Source of the DNA: Psychrobacter alimentarius
GTDB taxonomy: Bacteria > Pseudomonadota > Gammaproteobacteria > Pseudomonadales > Moraxellaceae
Length of the DNA stretch: 64,000 nucleotides
Reading direction: 5' to 3'
Assembly: GCF_001606025.1 (NCBI RefSeq)
Contig: NZ_CP014945.1
Coordinates: forward strand, 1,550,001 to 1,614,000
Shown here: one piece after another, positions 1-7,854 of the stretch
How the letters are laid out: each line of letters begins with the position of its first letter
Numbering within the stretch: position 1 is the first letter of the stretch
Program-made: the position numbers and the translations under genes
The notes under the pieces: generated by a model
Seen by the model: the letters and a program-made list of their open reading frames with translations, nothing else
The model's database searches: none
What the model was told of the DNA's origin: nothing

Positions 1-1
1 T

Positions 2-415
2 CGTAACCCATTGTTTGATGAGCTACAGAAGACAGGTATCACTGAGGTAGATTATGTCGTGAGTCTCAATAACACCGATGAGCATTATGAAGAAATCATC
101 AAATGCTTAAAGCCACAAGGTAAGTTAGGACTTATCGATGATCCTGAATCATTAGACGCTAAGGCGCTTAAAACTAAATGTCTGAGCCTACATTGGGAGT
201 TTATGTTTACGCGCTCAATGTTCCATACGCCAGATATGCTTGAACAGCATCGTTTATTAACGGATGTTGCCAACATGATTGACGCAGGCGAGATCAAGAC
301 CACCGTTGCCTATCATCTTGGCACTATCACAGCTGAACATGTACGCAGTGCGCACCAAATGCTAGAAAACCAGCAAGCACATGGCAAGATAGTGTTAGAA
401 GGTTGGCCTGCGTAG
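2..415 (+). CDS. Zinc-type alcohol dehydrogenase / quinone oxidoreductase family protein, C-terminal part
   Basis: The reading frame is open from the window edge, so this is only the C-terminal ~137 residues of a medium-chain dehydrogenase/reductase. The segment QGKLGLIDDPE, followed by LHWEFMFTRSMF and the ending GKIVLEGW, is typical of the 'zinc-binding alcohol dehydrogenase family' group of NADPH-dependent carbonyl or enone reductases of about 335-340 residues. The first half (GroES-like domain and the glycine-rich NADPH motif) lies outside the window. A TTG at 11 is not the true start because coding continues upstream of it. A strong hairpin terminator follows. The substrate cannot be told from this fragment. 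Confidence 0.85.
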   Translation, partial: RNPLFDELQKTGITEVDYVVSLNNTDEHYEEIIKCLKPQGKLGLIDDPESLDAKALKTKCLSLHWEFMFTRSMFHTPDMLEQHRLLTDVANMIDAGEIKTTVAYHLGTITAEHVRSAHQMLENQQAHGKIVLEGWPA

Positions 416-454
416 GGCTTATATTTTCATCAAGTATAATCTTAAAACCAAAAT

Positions 455-493
455 AAAAACCACCTTAGCTTGATCGGCAAGGGTGGTTTTTTT
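455..493 (+). terminator. Rho-independent terminator after the dehydrogenase
   Basis: AAAAACCACC (455-464) pairs with GGTGGTTTTT, the loop is about 15 nt, and a run of seven T follows. It closes the transcription unit of the dehydrogenase. Confidence 0.85.
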
Positions 494-637
494 GGGCTTG
501 CGTGGTTATACAATTAGTCGTACTTCAATATCTAATAGTAACTCCGTCACGCAGTGTAACCAAAAGCGCTATTCTACTGATGAAATTGAGAAAACAGGTG
601 TTGAATATCAAAAATAAATTTGGGTACTAAAAAAGAT

Positions 638-800
638 ATGCATAGTAAAAAAATTGAAATGATTAAACAATATGAAAAAGAGAATGGCAAACTTATGGAA
701 ACAATAGCCATTCAGATTATCCAGTTAATTATGATATTTTTGATAGAGATATAAGGGTCAGTACTGGAAAGATCGTTTAAACCAATTGCAAGGAAATTAA
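638..800 (+). pseudogene. Decayed C-terminal tail of a polymorphic (CdiA/Rhs-type) toxin
   Basis: Three frames read in succession give one sensible protein tail. MHSKKIEMIKQYEKENGKL is in the first frame, YGNNSHSDYPVNYDIFDRD follows after a one-base shift near 694, and QYWKDRLNQLQGN, after a second shift near 758, ends in TAA at 798-800. The stop lies one base before the ATG of the immunity-type gene at 802. The tail position, the abutting immunity gene and the lack of a toxin body upstream indicate a displaced toxin C-terminus that has since been frameshifted. Toxin class is unknown; the frames were joined by eye. Confidence 0.5.
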
Positions 801-801
801 T

Positions 802-1248
802 ATGAGTTCATTCAATACAGTGGAAAAGTTGTTATCTGAAAAAAAGCATGCTGCATGTCTAATGCAAAAAAAAATTGAAAAGAAAGAAAGTACAGAAAAT
901 ATTCTTTTAGAGTATGGTGTTAAAAAGGACAGTGGTTTTTTTAAATTGTATACAAAATATTTTTTAAGATTTTTGAATAGTCGTTCTGGTGCTGGTGAAA
1001 TAGTTGATCCTCTGCCACCTCAGGGTTTCTCAGCTAAAATGGTACATGATTATTGGGATGTACCTAACAACTATATTCTATTCAGTACAGGCGAAGGTGA
1101 AGGGGGTTATTTGTATAACATAGAAAATGATAGTGTATGGGACTTTCAGATTGGTCAGCTACAGCAACTAGCCGACGGTACATTACCGCATTGGGATAGT
1201 TTTTACGATTTTATGATATGGTATTTGAGTGATGAAGAAGATGCCTAA
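802..1248 (+). CDS. SUKH-like (SMI1/KNR4) immunity-type protein
   Basis: This 148-residue cytoplasmic protein has a charged N-terminal third and a C-terminal part with the feel of the SMI1/KNR4 (SUKH) superfamily: YWDVPNNYILFSTGEG, then GGYLYNIENDSVWDF and a terminal WDSFYDFMIWYLSDEE helix. SUKH proteins commonly neutralise nuclease toxins of contact-dependent or secreted polymorphic systems. The start is supported by AAGGA at 790-794, seven bases before the ATG, and this ribosome site lies inside the tail of the decayed toxin. A terminator hairpin follows. It looks intact although its presumed toxin is broken, so it may be an orphan immunity gene. The family assignment is by pattern only. 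Confidence 0.6.
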   Translation: MSSFNTVEKLLSEKKHAACLMQKKIEKKESTENILLEYGVKKDSGFFKLYTKYFLRFLNSRSGAGEIVDPLPPQGFSAKMVHDYWDVPNNYILFSTGEGEGGYLYNIENDSVWDFQIGQLQQLADGTLPHWDSFYDFMIWYLSDEEDA

Positions 1249-1267
1249 AGCTCGACGATTTTTTATC

Positions 1268-1306
1268 ATAAAGCCTAACTAATTAAGTTAGGCTTTATGT
1301 TTTTAA
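1268..1306 (+). terminator. Hairpin terminator after the SUKH-like gene
   Basis: ATAAAGCCTAACT (1268-1280) pairs with its complement AGTTAGGCTTTAT after a short AT loop, followed by GTTTTT. The 13-bp perfect stem ends the SUKH-like unit and lies just upstream of the next toxin remnant. Confidence 0.8.
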
Positions 1307-1478
1307 CTGCTTCATTCACGTCAAAATAGTCGTAGTACATCACGATAATAGCTACTCTCAACATTTCAGATTAAAAAGTATGTCTGACAATCGTAGGCAT
1401 ACTGAAGAAATGGAAGGTAAGGGTGGTATCCAAGATATTGTTGTGGAAATGAAGCAGTTTTTAAATGAAGGAAAGTAG
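1302..1478 (+). pseudogene. 3' remnant of a second toxin module
   Basis: A single open frame runs to TAG at 1476-1478 and reads ...VVVHHDNSYSQHFRLKS, then MSDNRRHTEEMEGKGG and IQDIVVEMKQFLNEGK. An in-frame ATG at 1380 would give only 32 residues. The frame is open from the preceding terminator but has no ribosome site of its own, so it reads as the tail of a longer protein that has been lost. The HH...N...H spacing recalls the end of HNH-type nuclease toxins, but that is only a visual impression. Its last codons contain the AAGGA ribosome site of the ankyrin gene that starts two bases later. Confidence 0.45.
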
Positions 1479-1480
1479 AT

Positions 1481-2083
1481 ATGAAAATGACTAAACAGAG
1501 AAGAGAAGAAATATCGAAACGTTATCAAGAGCTTTATGAACAAGATCCTGAATTGCGAGTGGCTCATGCAAATAGGAAAGGTGATATTGATTTTTTGAAT
1601 AATATTTTTTTAATAGATAACCTTCTTGCTATCTCAGCTGTAACGGAAGAAGCAAAGTGGAACTGGCTACATCGTTCACTAATGCATATTCCTAATCAAG
1701 CTAAAGAATGGACAGGCACACCACTAACAACTGTTAAATTCTATATTGATAAAGGAGTGACTATTAACGCTCAAGATAGGTATGGTATGACGCCATTGCA
1801 CTATGCCATGCGAGGTAAAAATGCGGAAGCAGCCATAGCCTTACTAGAAGCAGGAGCAGATCCAAATATACCAAACAGAGACAACGTTATTCCCTTAGCT
1901 ATGATTGGAGGAATGCCTGAAAGACTTGATCTACTTAAGCTAATGCTTGATAAGGGAGCCAATACACACTATAAAAATGGTAATAATGAACTAAGTATAG
2001 TAAATAGTATGAAAAAGCACCTTGGAAGGCAGGAAAAATTCATACCCGTTATCCAACTCTTAGAGCAATACGCATCGATATAG
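1481..2083 (+). CDS. Ankyrin-repeat protein, probable immunity protein
   Basis: The protein has 200 residues with a charged, helical N-terminal half and at least two ankyrin units in the second half. The units are recognisable from RYGMTPLHYAMRGKNAEAA, then ALLEAGADPNIPNRDNVIPL, then LLKLMLDKGANTHYKNGNNE. It has no signal peptide or membrane segment. AAGGA at 1468-1472 sits eight bases before the ATG, inside the end of the preceding toxin remnant, which implies former translational coupling. Small ankyrin proteins are well-known partners of polymorphic toxins, so a neutralising role is likely. The gene appears intact. The alternative is a general protein-binding scaffold with no toxin partner. 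Confidence 0.7.
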   Translation: MKMTKQRREEISKRYQELYEQDPELRVAHANRKGDIDFLNNIFLIDNLLAISAVTEEAKWNWLHRSLMHIPNQAKEWTGTPLTTVKFYIDKGVTINAQDRYGMTPLHYAMRGKNAEAAIALLEAGADPNIPNRDNVIPLAMIGGMPERLDLLKLMLDKGANTHYKNGNNELSIVNSMKKHLGRQEKFIPVIQLLEQYASI

Positions 2084-2118
2084 ATATTCTATTTCGCGGT
2101 ATCCAAAGATATAAAATA

Positions 2119-3168
2119 TCAACTCCATATCTTATCCAACACAGCAAACCAATTTTTTGACGTGATCTTTTCAATAAGCGCATCAGAGAAGTGGCGTTGT
2201 TGCATCCGCTCAATCAGCTTGGAGATTTGACTGATATCAGACAATTCATCAGGTAACAGGCATCCATCAAAATCAGAGCCAAAGCCAACGTGATCTTCGC
2301 CTAGATGGTCAATCAGATAAGCAAGATGATTGACGATCACATCAAGTGAGGTCTGCGTATCTCGCTGCCCATCCGCACGCAGAAATGCTACATCGAAGTT
2401 CACCCCAACCAGACCACCATTTTGTTTAATGGCAGCCAGTTGTCGATCAGTCAGGTTTCTTGCTTGCGGACATAAGGCATGGGCGTTCGAGTGGGTTGCG
2501 ACAATGGGCTGATCGATAATTTCTAGCGTATCCCAAAACGCACGCTCATTCATGTGTGACACATCGATGAGCATGTGTTTATTACGACACGCCAAAATAA
2601 GGTCTTTGCCTTTAGTGGTGAGACCAGATCCTGTATCTGGAGAGTGCGGAAAGGACGCATTTAAGCCATCACCAAAGAGGCTTTTTCTATTCCACAGTGG
2701 GCCGATACTTCTGAGTCTTGCTTCATAAAATACATCCAGCAACTCAGGCTCAATAGCCAAAAACTCAGCACCTTCAAGATGAAGAACAATGGACAATTGC
2801 TGATTCTGCTGGCAGGCTCTGATTTGTGCAACAGATGTACAGATCTGAATCTGACCGTCTGATCGCGCCTCTAATTGCTGGGCAAGTTCTAATTGTGCGC
2901 AACAAATATCAACGATTTCTTGCGGAGTGAAGTCTGAGTTTGACGGATTGGATAACTTATCGGGATGGTTGTTTTTTACATAAGCATAGGGCGGTAAGAA
3001 AATAGAGAATAATCCGCCCATCCAACCTGCTTGTCGGCAACGCTTTAAATCTAAATGTCCCGGTAGCGTGCCATAAATAAAATCATGCACCGGATCGTCA
3101 GCCGAGCTTAGCCACAGGCGGGTTAACAGATCGTTATGGCCATCAAAGATGATAGGCTTGGCATTCAT
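2119..3168 (-). CDS. Membrane dipeptidase (peptidase M19 family) of the pqq operon
   Basis: This 349-residue zinc dipeptidase is of the renal-dipeptidase family (M19). The N-terminus carries FDGHNDLLTRLW, where His11 and Asp13 are the expected first metal ligands. HLEGAEFLAIEPELL supplies the bridging glutamate, ATHSNAHALCPQARNLTD the later histidine and arginine, and GSDFDGC lies near the C-terminus. Length is normal for the bacterial family. No clear signal peptide is visible, so it is probably cytoplasmic. Only two bases separate it from pqqE upstream, so it is the last gene of the pqq operon. Its placement suggests processing of the PqqA-derived peptide or its fragments, but that role is inference. 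It could instead be a passenger housekeeping dipeptidase. Confidence 0.9.
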   Translation of the reverse strand: MNAKPIIFDGHNDLLTRLWLSSADDPVHDFIYGTLPGHLDLKRCRQAGWMGGLFSIFLPPYAYVKNNHPDKLSNPSNSDFTPQEIVDICCAQLELAQQLEARSDGQIQICTSVAQIRACQQNQQLSIVLHLEGAEFLAIEPELLDVFYEARLRSIGPLWNRKSLFGDGLNASFPHSPDTGSGLTTKGKDLILACRNKHMLIDVSHMNERAFWDTLEIIDQPIVATHSNAHALCPQARNLTDRQLAAIKQNGGLVGVNFDVAFLRADGQRDTQTSLDVIVNHLAYLIDHLGEDHVGFGSDFDGCLLPDELSDISQISKLIERMQQRHFSDALIEKITSKNWFAVLDKIWS

Positions 3169-3170
3169 AT

Positions 3171-4382
3171 TTAATCCATCAGGGTACGAGTAGGAATCAA
3201 TTGCTCTTGACCTACTTGTACTTTATTGACTTGTGTTTCATTGACTTGTTTATCACTTAACCGCTTGGAGTTTTTAGGGTTGCGAAAGCGCAATTCCTCA
3301 AAAGGTACGGGCGTCTCGCTGTTGACACGCGCCTCTTCGATCAGATAGTGATAAGGCGATTTGCCACATACTGGATCGGCGTTTTTGGCATCGCCCGTCA
3401 GCATAAACGCTTGGCAACGACAACCGCCATAATCGCGTTCTTTATCAGGGCAGCTTTGGCACATATCAGGCATCCACTCATCACCGCGAAAGTGATTGAA
3501 GCTGTCTGAGTCATACCAGATGTCTTTTAATGGTGTCTGCCTGACATTAGGAAACTGCATGGGCAGCTGTCTGGCGGCATGACACGGTAGGGCAGTGCCA
3601 TCAGGCGCGACGGTCAAAAAAATCTTGCCCCAACCATCCATACAAGGTTTTGGGCGTTCTTCATAATAATCAGGTACCACAAAGATCAGTTTGCATTTGA
3701 TACCACGTTCTTCAATTTTTTTGCGGTATTCATTGGTAATGCGTTCGGCTCTGACCACTTGCTCTTTGGTCGGAAGTAAACCTTCAATGTTTTCAAACGC
3801 CCAACCATAAAACTGGCAAATAGCCAGCTCAACCGTGTCTGCTTCAAGCTCTAAGCATAGATCAATAATCTGGTCAATCTGATCGATATTTTGGCGATGA
3901 ATCACAAAGTTAAGTACCATCGGATAGTCATATTGCTTGACCAGACGTGACATCTCATACTTCTGTTCAAAAGCATGTTTTGAACCCGCCAATGCATTGT
4001 TTACCGACGGATCACTGGCCTGAAAACTGATTTGAATATGTTGTAGGCCTGCTTCTTTTAAACTCGCGATTCTGGCCTCAGTGAGTCCCATACCTGAAGT
4101 GATCAAGTTGGTATAAAAGCCTTGCTTGTGTGCATAAGCGACCAGCTCTTCCAAATCTTGGCGAACCAGCGGCTCACCACCCGAAAACCCAAGCTGTACC
4201 GCGCCCATTTGCCGCGCTTGATCAAACACATCAAACCACTCCCCAGTCGTCAGCTCTTCTTTATACTGAGCATAATCAATGGGGTTGGAGCAATATGGAC
4301 ACTGTAATGGGCAGCGATAAGTCAGCTCCGCCAGCAGCCATAATGGTAGTCCTACTGGCGCAGTCATACTAAATCGATCCAA
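3171..4382 (-). CDS. pqqE: PqqA peptide cyclase PqqE (radical SAM)
   Basis: PqqE is a 403-residue radical-SAM enzyme that joins the glutamate and tyrosine side chains of PqqA, the first step of pyrroloquinoline quinone synthesis. The SAM cluster motif CPLQCPYC is at residues 24-31, followed by FSGGEPL. A C-terminal SPASM region carries CHAARQLP and the cysteine-rich [16 protein letters not shown] for auxiliary iron-sulfur clusters. The C-terminal tail of about 40 residues is polar (NKVQVGQEQ) and goes beyond the usual ~375-385 residues. The start overlaps the end of pqqD by 19 bases, so the two are translated together; PqqD presents the substrate to this enzyme. Confidence 0.98.
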   Translation of the reverse strand: MDRFSMTAPVGLPLWLLAELTYRCPLQCPYCSNPIDYAQYKEELTTGEWFDVFDQARQMGAVQLGFSGGEPLVRQDLEELVAYAHKQGFYTNLITSGMGLTEARIASLKEAGLQHIQISFQASDPSVNNALAGSKHAFEQKYEMSRLVKQYDYPMVLNFVIHRQNIDQIDQIIDLCLELEADTVELAICQFYGWAFENIEGLLPTKEQVVRAERITNEYRKKIEERGIKCKLIFVVPDYYEERPKPCMDGWGKIFLTVAPDGTALPCHAARQLPMQFPNVRQTPLKDIWYDSDSFNHFRGDEWMPDMCQSCPDKERDYGGCRCQAFMLTGDAKNADPVCGKSPYHYLIEEARVNSETPVPFEELRFRNPKNSKRLSDKQVNETQVNKVQVGQEQLIPTRTLMD

Positions 4383-4648
4383 TGTTCGCGCTGGGCCACT
4401 AGCATATACTCAACGATGTCTTGCTCGATTTCAGGTACATCACCAAACATGGCTTTTACCTTTTGGATAATATCCGCAATGGAGGCTTCACCATCAATAT
4501 GCTGACCAATGACGCTGGCGCTGTCATTAAGTTTGATCATGCCTTCAGGGTAGAGCAACACATAAGCATTTTGGGCTGGCTCGAACTGAAAGCGATAGCC
4601 ATGACGCCATACAGGTACGATAGAATGATCTAACTCAGGTATACTCAT
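4364..4648 (-). CDS. pqqD: PQQ biosynthesis peptide chaperone PqqD
   Basis: The protein has 94 residues, the normal PqqD length. It folds as a RiPP recognition element that binds the PqqA precursor and delivers it to PqqE. Typical features are [20 protein letters not shown] near the N-terminus, [15 protein letters not shown] in the middle and a helical end with [18 protein letters not shown]. Its start overlaps the end of pqqC by four bases and its end overlaps pqqE by 19, marking tight coupling inside the operon. Confidence 0.97.
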   Translation of the reverse strand: MSIPELDHSIVPVWRHGYRFQFEPAQNAYVLLYPEGMIKLNDSASVIGQHIDGEASIADIIQKVKAMFGDVPEIEQDIVEYMLVAQREHWIDLV

Positions 4649-5403
4649 TTAAACAATCCTTTATGCCAGACATTATCTGTTGTGACGCTCTGGTAAGGGG
4701 CTTGATTATGAACATAAGCCAAGCTCAACGCATCCAAAATCGTCCATAAAATATCAAGCTTGAACTGTAAGATTTCAAGCATACGCTCTTGTTGTTCAAC
4801 CGTTTTGAATGAGTCGAGTGTGATGGTCAGACCATGCTCAACATCACGGCGAGCTTGACTCAAGCGTGAGCGGAAGTAGATATAGCCTTCTTCTTTGATC
4901 CAAGGATAATGTTTGGGCCAAGACTCTAAGCGAGACTGATGAATCTGCGGGGCAAATAGCTCAGTCAGTGAGCTACTGGCGGCTTCTCGCCATGAGGTGC
5001 GACGCGCAAAATTCACATAAGCATCAACGGCAAACCGCACACCCGGTAAAACCAACTCTTCAGAAATCACTTGCTCACGTGTCAGACCAACTGCTTCAGC
5101 CAGACTGAGCCACGCTTCGCGGCCACCGCCATCAGGATACACACCATCTTGATCAATCATGCGTTGAATCCACTCTTGACGTACGCGCTGGTCGGGACAG
5201 TTTGCCATGATGGCTGCGTCTTTTAGTGGAATATTGATTTGATAGTAAAATCGGTTAGCGACCCACGCTTGAATTTGCTGCTGCGTTGCCTGTCCTTCAT
5301 GCATCATGATATGAAAAGGATGGTAAATATGATAATACTGACCTTTTGCCAAAATCGCTTGTTCAAACGCTTCTGTGCTAAGTGCTGCTTTTTCTTCTTG
5401 CAT
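4645..5403 (-). CDS. pqqC: Pyrroloquinoline-quinone synthase PqqC
   Basis: PqqC catalyses the last step, cofactor-free ring closure and eight-electron oxidation of the intermediate to PQQ, using oxygen. The 252-residue all-helical protein shows [15 protein letters not shown] near the N-terminus, [19 protein letters not shown] and the acidic MIDQDGV segment, matching the family (heme-oxygenase-like TENA/PqqC fold). Length is normal. It sits 30 bases after pqqB and overlaps pqqD by four bases. Confidence 0.98.
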   Translation of the reverse strand: MQEEKAALSTEAFEQAILAKGQYYHIYHPFHIMMHEGQATQQQIQAWVANRFYYQINIPLKDAAIMANCPDQRVRQEWIQRMIDQDGVYPDGGGREAWLSLAEAVGLTREQVISEELVLPGVRFAVDAYVNFARRTSWREAASSSLTELFAPQIHQSRLESWPKHYPWIKEEGYIYFRSRLSQARRDVEHGLTITLDSFKTVEQQERMLEILQFKLDILWTILDALSLAYVHNQAPYQSVTTDNVWHKGLFK

Positions 5404-5433
5404 TGCTTTTACCTTAGTATTTCAGTCTTCACC

Positions 5434-6345
5434 TTACAACTCAATCTGCATGCCATCAAAAGCCACTTCAACCCCATGCTGCTTTAATTGGGCTTTCTGT
5501 TCAGACTTTTCGTTCAGTATTGGATTGGTGTTGTTGATATGGATCAATATCTTGCGTGAATTGGTGAGCTGGTCTAAATAATGGAGTGAGCCATCTTCGC
5601 CACTGATGTGCAAATGCCCCATGTCTTGGCCGGTTTTTGTACCGACACCGCACTCTTGCATCTCATTATCAGTCCATAGGGTGCCGTCAATCATCACGCA
5701 ATCAGACGCTTTCATGATTTGCATGACGTCATCGTCAATTTTGCCCAAACCTGGCGCATAGAACAGCTGCTTTTGTGTTTTCAAATCTTTCACAATCAAA
5801 GCAATATTGTCGCCATCATGCGGATCATTGCGATGCGGAGAATAAGGAGGTGCTGAACTTCTGATAATCAATGGGGTTAGCTCTAAATTACTGTAGCCGT
5901 CAATTTGAAAGCTCTTTTTTGGATCGATTTGATTGTATTGTAGGCCGCCGTTCCAATGCTTTAGCATATTGAAAAGAGGAAAACCTGTGCTGAGGTCTTG
6001 ATGCACCATGTCTGTACACCATATCCGAATAGGGCAGCCTTCACGTAGGGTCAACAGGCCTGTGGTATGGTCAAGTTGACTGTCCATCAAAACCACATCG
6101 GTAATTCCTGTGTCTCTCAAGTGACGAGCTGGCTGAGCCGCCTTAAAGTCAAATAACTGCTGGCGAATATCAGGTGAGGCGTTGAATAGTATCCAATCTA
6201 TGCCATTTTCTGATATGGCGATTGACGATTGGGTACGCGTTTGTGCTTCAATCGTGCCCTGACGCACGCCATGACAGTTATCGCAATTGCAATTCCACTG
6301 CGGAAAGCCGCCACCAGCTGCTGAGCCTAAAACATGAATATACAT
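5434..6345 (-). CDS. pqqB: PQQ biosynthesis protein PqqB
   Basis: This 303-residue protein has a metallo-beta-lactamase fold. The start [19 protein letters not shown] is diagnostic, and CNCDNC supplies a structural metal site. The usual HxHxDH metal motif is replaced by SQLDHTTG, as in other PqqB proteins. It is thought to hydroxylate the PqqE product. The segment [17 protein letters not shown] and the [15 protein letters not shown] region match the family. It is the first large gene after pqqA and lies beyond a hairpin that would limit its expression relative to pqqA. Confidence 0.98.
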   Translation of the reverse strand: MYIHVLGSAAGGGFPQWNCNCDNCHGVRQGTIEAQTRTQSSIAISENGIDWILFNASPDIRQQLFDFKAAQPARHLRDTGITDVVLMDSQLDHTTGLLTLREGCPIRIWCTDMVHQDLSTGFPLFNMLKHWNGGLQYNQIDPKKSFQIDGYSNLELTPLIIRSSAPPYSPHRNDPHDGDNIALIVKDLKTQKQLFYAPGLGKIDDDVMQIMKASDCVMIDGTLWTDNEMQECGVGTKTGQDMGHLHISGEDGSLHYLDQLTNSRKILIHINNTNPILNEKSEQKAQLKQHGVEVAFDGMQIEL

Positions 6346-6367
6346 AGATCAATTTTTCCAAATTTCT

Positions 6368-6401
6368 AAAAAAATAAAAGCCCTAATCATCTAGGGCTTT
6401 T
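6368..6401 (-). terminator. Attenuator hairpin between pqqA and pqqB
   Basis: On the minus strand AAAAGCCCTA pairs perfectly with TAGGGCTTTT (10 bp, 6-nt loop) and is followed by a T then a run of seven U-coding bases. It lies 23 bases after the pqqA stop and before pqqB. Partial termination here would give more pqqA message than pqqBCDE message, as expected when PqqA is a consumed substrate. Confidence 0.8.
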
Positions 6402-6424
6402 AATGTACTGAGTTCTAGTAAATC

Positions 6425-6499
6425 TTAACGTGCTTCAAAATACATAGTGATTTCGAAACCGATACGGATGTCTTGAAAAGCGGGTTTAGTCCACTGCAT
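6425..6499 (-). CDS. pqqA: PQQ precursor peptide PqqA
   Basis: This short gene encodes 24 residues, beginning [20 protein letters not shown] and ending FEAR. The glutamate at 16 and tyrosine at 20 form the conserved E-x-x-x-Y pair that PqqE crosslinks and from which PQQ is built. GGAGA at 6506-6510 is a good ribosome site six bases before the ATG. It is the leader gene of the operon and is followed by the attenuator. It is shorter than the usual ORF-length cut-off and easily missed. Confidence 0.98.
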   Translation of the reverse strand: MQWTKPAFQDIRIGFEITMYFEAR

Positions 6500-6678
6500 G
6501 GGATGTCTCCGAAAAGTTATTATGGGATCATCGTTGAGATGAATGAAAGTAACCATCTATAAAGTAACTATATATCAATGGTATTATAAGCTGACCCTCA
6601 ATGTCAATTTGTTAAAAATTATGTTTGGAGGGTTTTGGTAACAAAGACTGACGGTAGTGAACGCTCTGACTCTAATGC

Positions 6679-6957
6679 TTAGGTTCTATAAAGAACTTTG
6701 ACCACATGCCAGCCAAATTTGGTTTTTACTAAGTGCGGGGTCAGGAGCTCACCGCTGAAGCAGACTTTATCAAATGCCGGTACCATTTGACCTTTTGTAA
6801 ACTCCCCTAAGTTGCCGCCTTGTTTACCTGATGGGCAGGTGGAGTGTTTCTTAGCCAGCACATCAAACTGAGCGCCTTTTTTGAGCTTGGCGAGGATGTC
6901 ATCAGCCTGTTCTTTGTGTTTTACTAAAATGTGTAATGCGCTAGCGGTACGAGCCAT
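6679..6957 (-). CDS. ppiC: Peptidyl-prolyl cis-trans isomerase, parvulin type
   Basis: This single-domain parvulin of 92 residues is the size of E. coli PpiC (93). It catalyses cis-trans isomerisation of X-Pro bonds in the cytoplasm. [46 protein letters not shown] and the terminal [11 protein letters not shown] are the classic parvulin motifs. No signal peptide is present. It is transcribed in the same direction as pqqA but about 180 bases upstream, so it is probably a separate unit. Confidence 0.96.
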   Translation of the reverse strand: MARTASALHILVKHKEQADDILAKLKKGAQFDVLAKKHSTCPSGKQGGNLGEFTKGQMVPAFDKVCFSGELLTPHLVKTKFGWHVVKVLYRT

Positions 6958-7854
6958 AGTGTAAACCTTTCATAAAATATCGATTATCAAGGCATTATAT
7001 CATGGCTTATCTTGGTTGCTAACCTCGCTTGGATAAGCGAATTCGTTAGAAGCTATCTTGCTTCTCAAGTCTCATATTTTGATTTATGAATCTGACCAAG
7101 AAAATGTGATGAGAGATGAGGCTATTTTTGCGATACTGTGTTTTAAAATATGGTTCAGCTATAAAAGCTGCCTTTAATAAAGATGATCGCCGTTTAAGAG
7201 AATTGATGATTGTGGGCACGGCACTTTAGTTAATAAATAATTATTTAATCGGTTCACCTGCTGCATGAGCATTCTGTAGTTTAGGGTTTGGGTACAATAG
7301 TGAAAATAAACAATATTGGCTCAGCTGCTCATTCTCCTGAACGTGTAGCAGAAAAGATGCTTGGCCTGATTCAGACAGGCGAGCGCCAGGACGATTTGGT
7401 ACCTAAAGGATAGGGTGGTCGTATTGATCTTTGAGTATTTATAATTTTAAAGAGATTCAATAAAGTCGAAGAAGATACTGGTGATCTAAAACCTTTTTTT
7501 ATCAACGAAAAGAAAAATTGAATATTTAGTACAGAGTTTGTTGATTATCTGAACAACTCAATAACTATTCAGTATCGAGATCTTCCATAATACTTGGAGA
7601 ACACCTATAGTTTAGTATGCATATGCTTTTTGATCAGTGTCAAAAAGACTAATTTCATAGGAGTCAGCTTTCGTAAAATATTCAAATGTATATGTAGTCG
7701 TTATAATTTCCAATAATATAATTAAAAGTAGTTTTAGTGTGAAATTATAGAAAATACTGTTCAATATATTATTTATATGTTTAGGAGCTTATTTTTCAGT
7801 GAAAGTATGAGTAAATGAAATATAGGGCATTTTGGAGTACTACAGGAAACCAAA
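6958..7854. other. Gene-poor AT-rich stretch with scraps of coding sequence
   Basis: About 900 bases without a credible full gene. A 37-codon frame from GTG 7300 to TAG 7413 reads VKINNIGSAAHSPERVAEKM then LGLIQTGERQDDLVPKG, which looks protein-like but has no clear ribosome site. Just upstream a frame ends IKAAFNKDDRRLRELMIVG and stops near 7230. These look like remains of displaced genes. The last 250 bases before the DUF6119 gene are very AT-rich and probably hold its promoter. Confidence 0.45.

Noticed and set aside
11..13. TTG at 11 as the start of a small protein
   Set aside because: The frame is open back to the window edge and the sequence is the end of a known dehydrogenase family.
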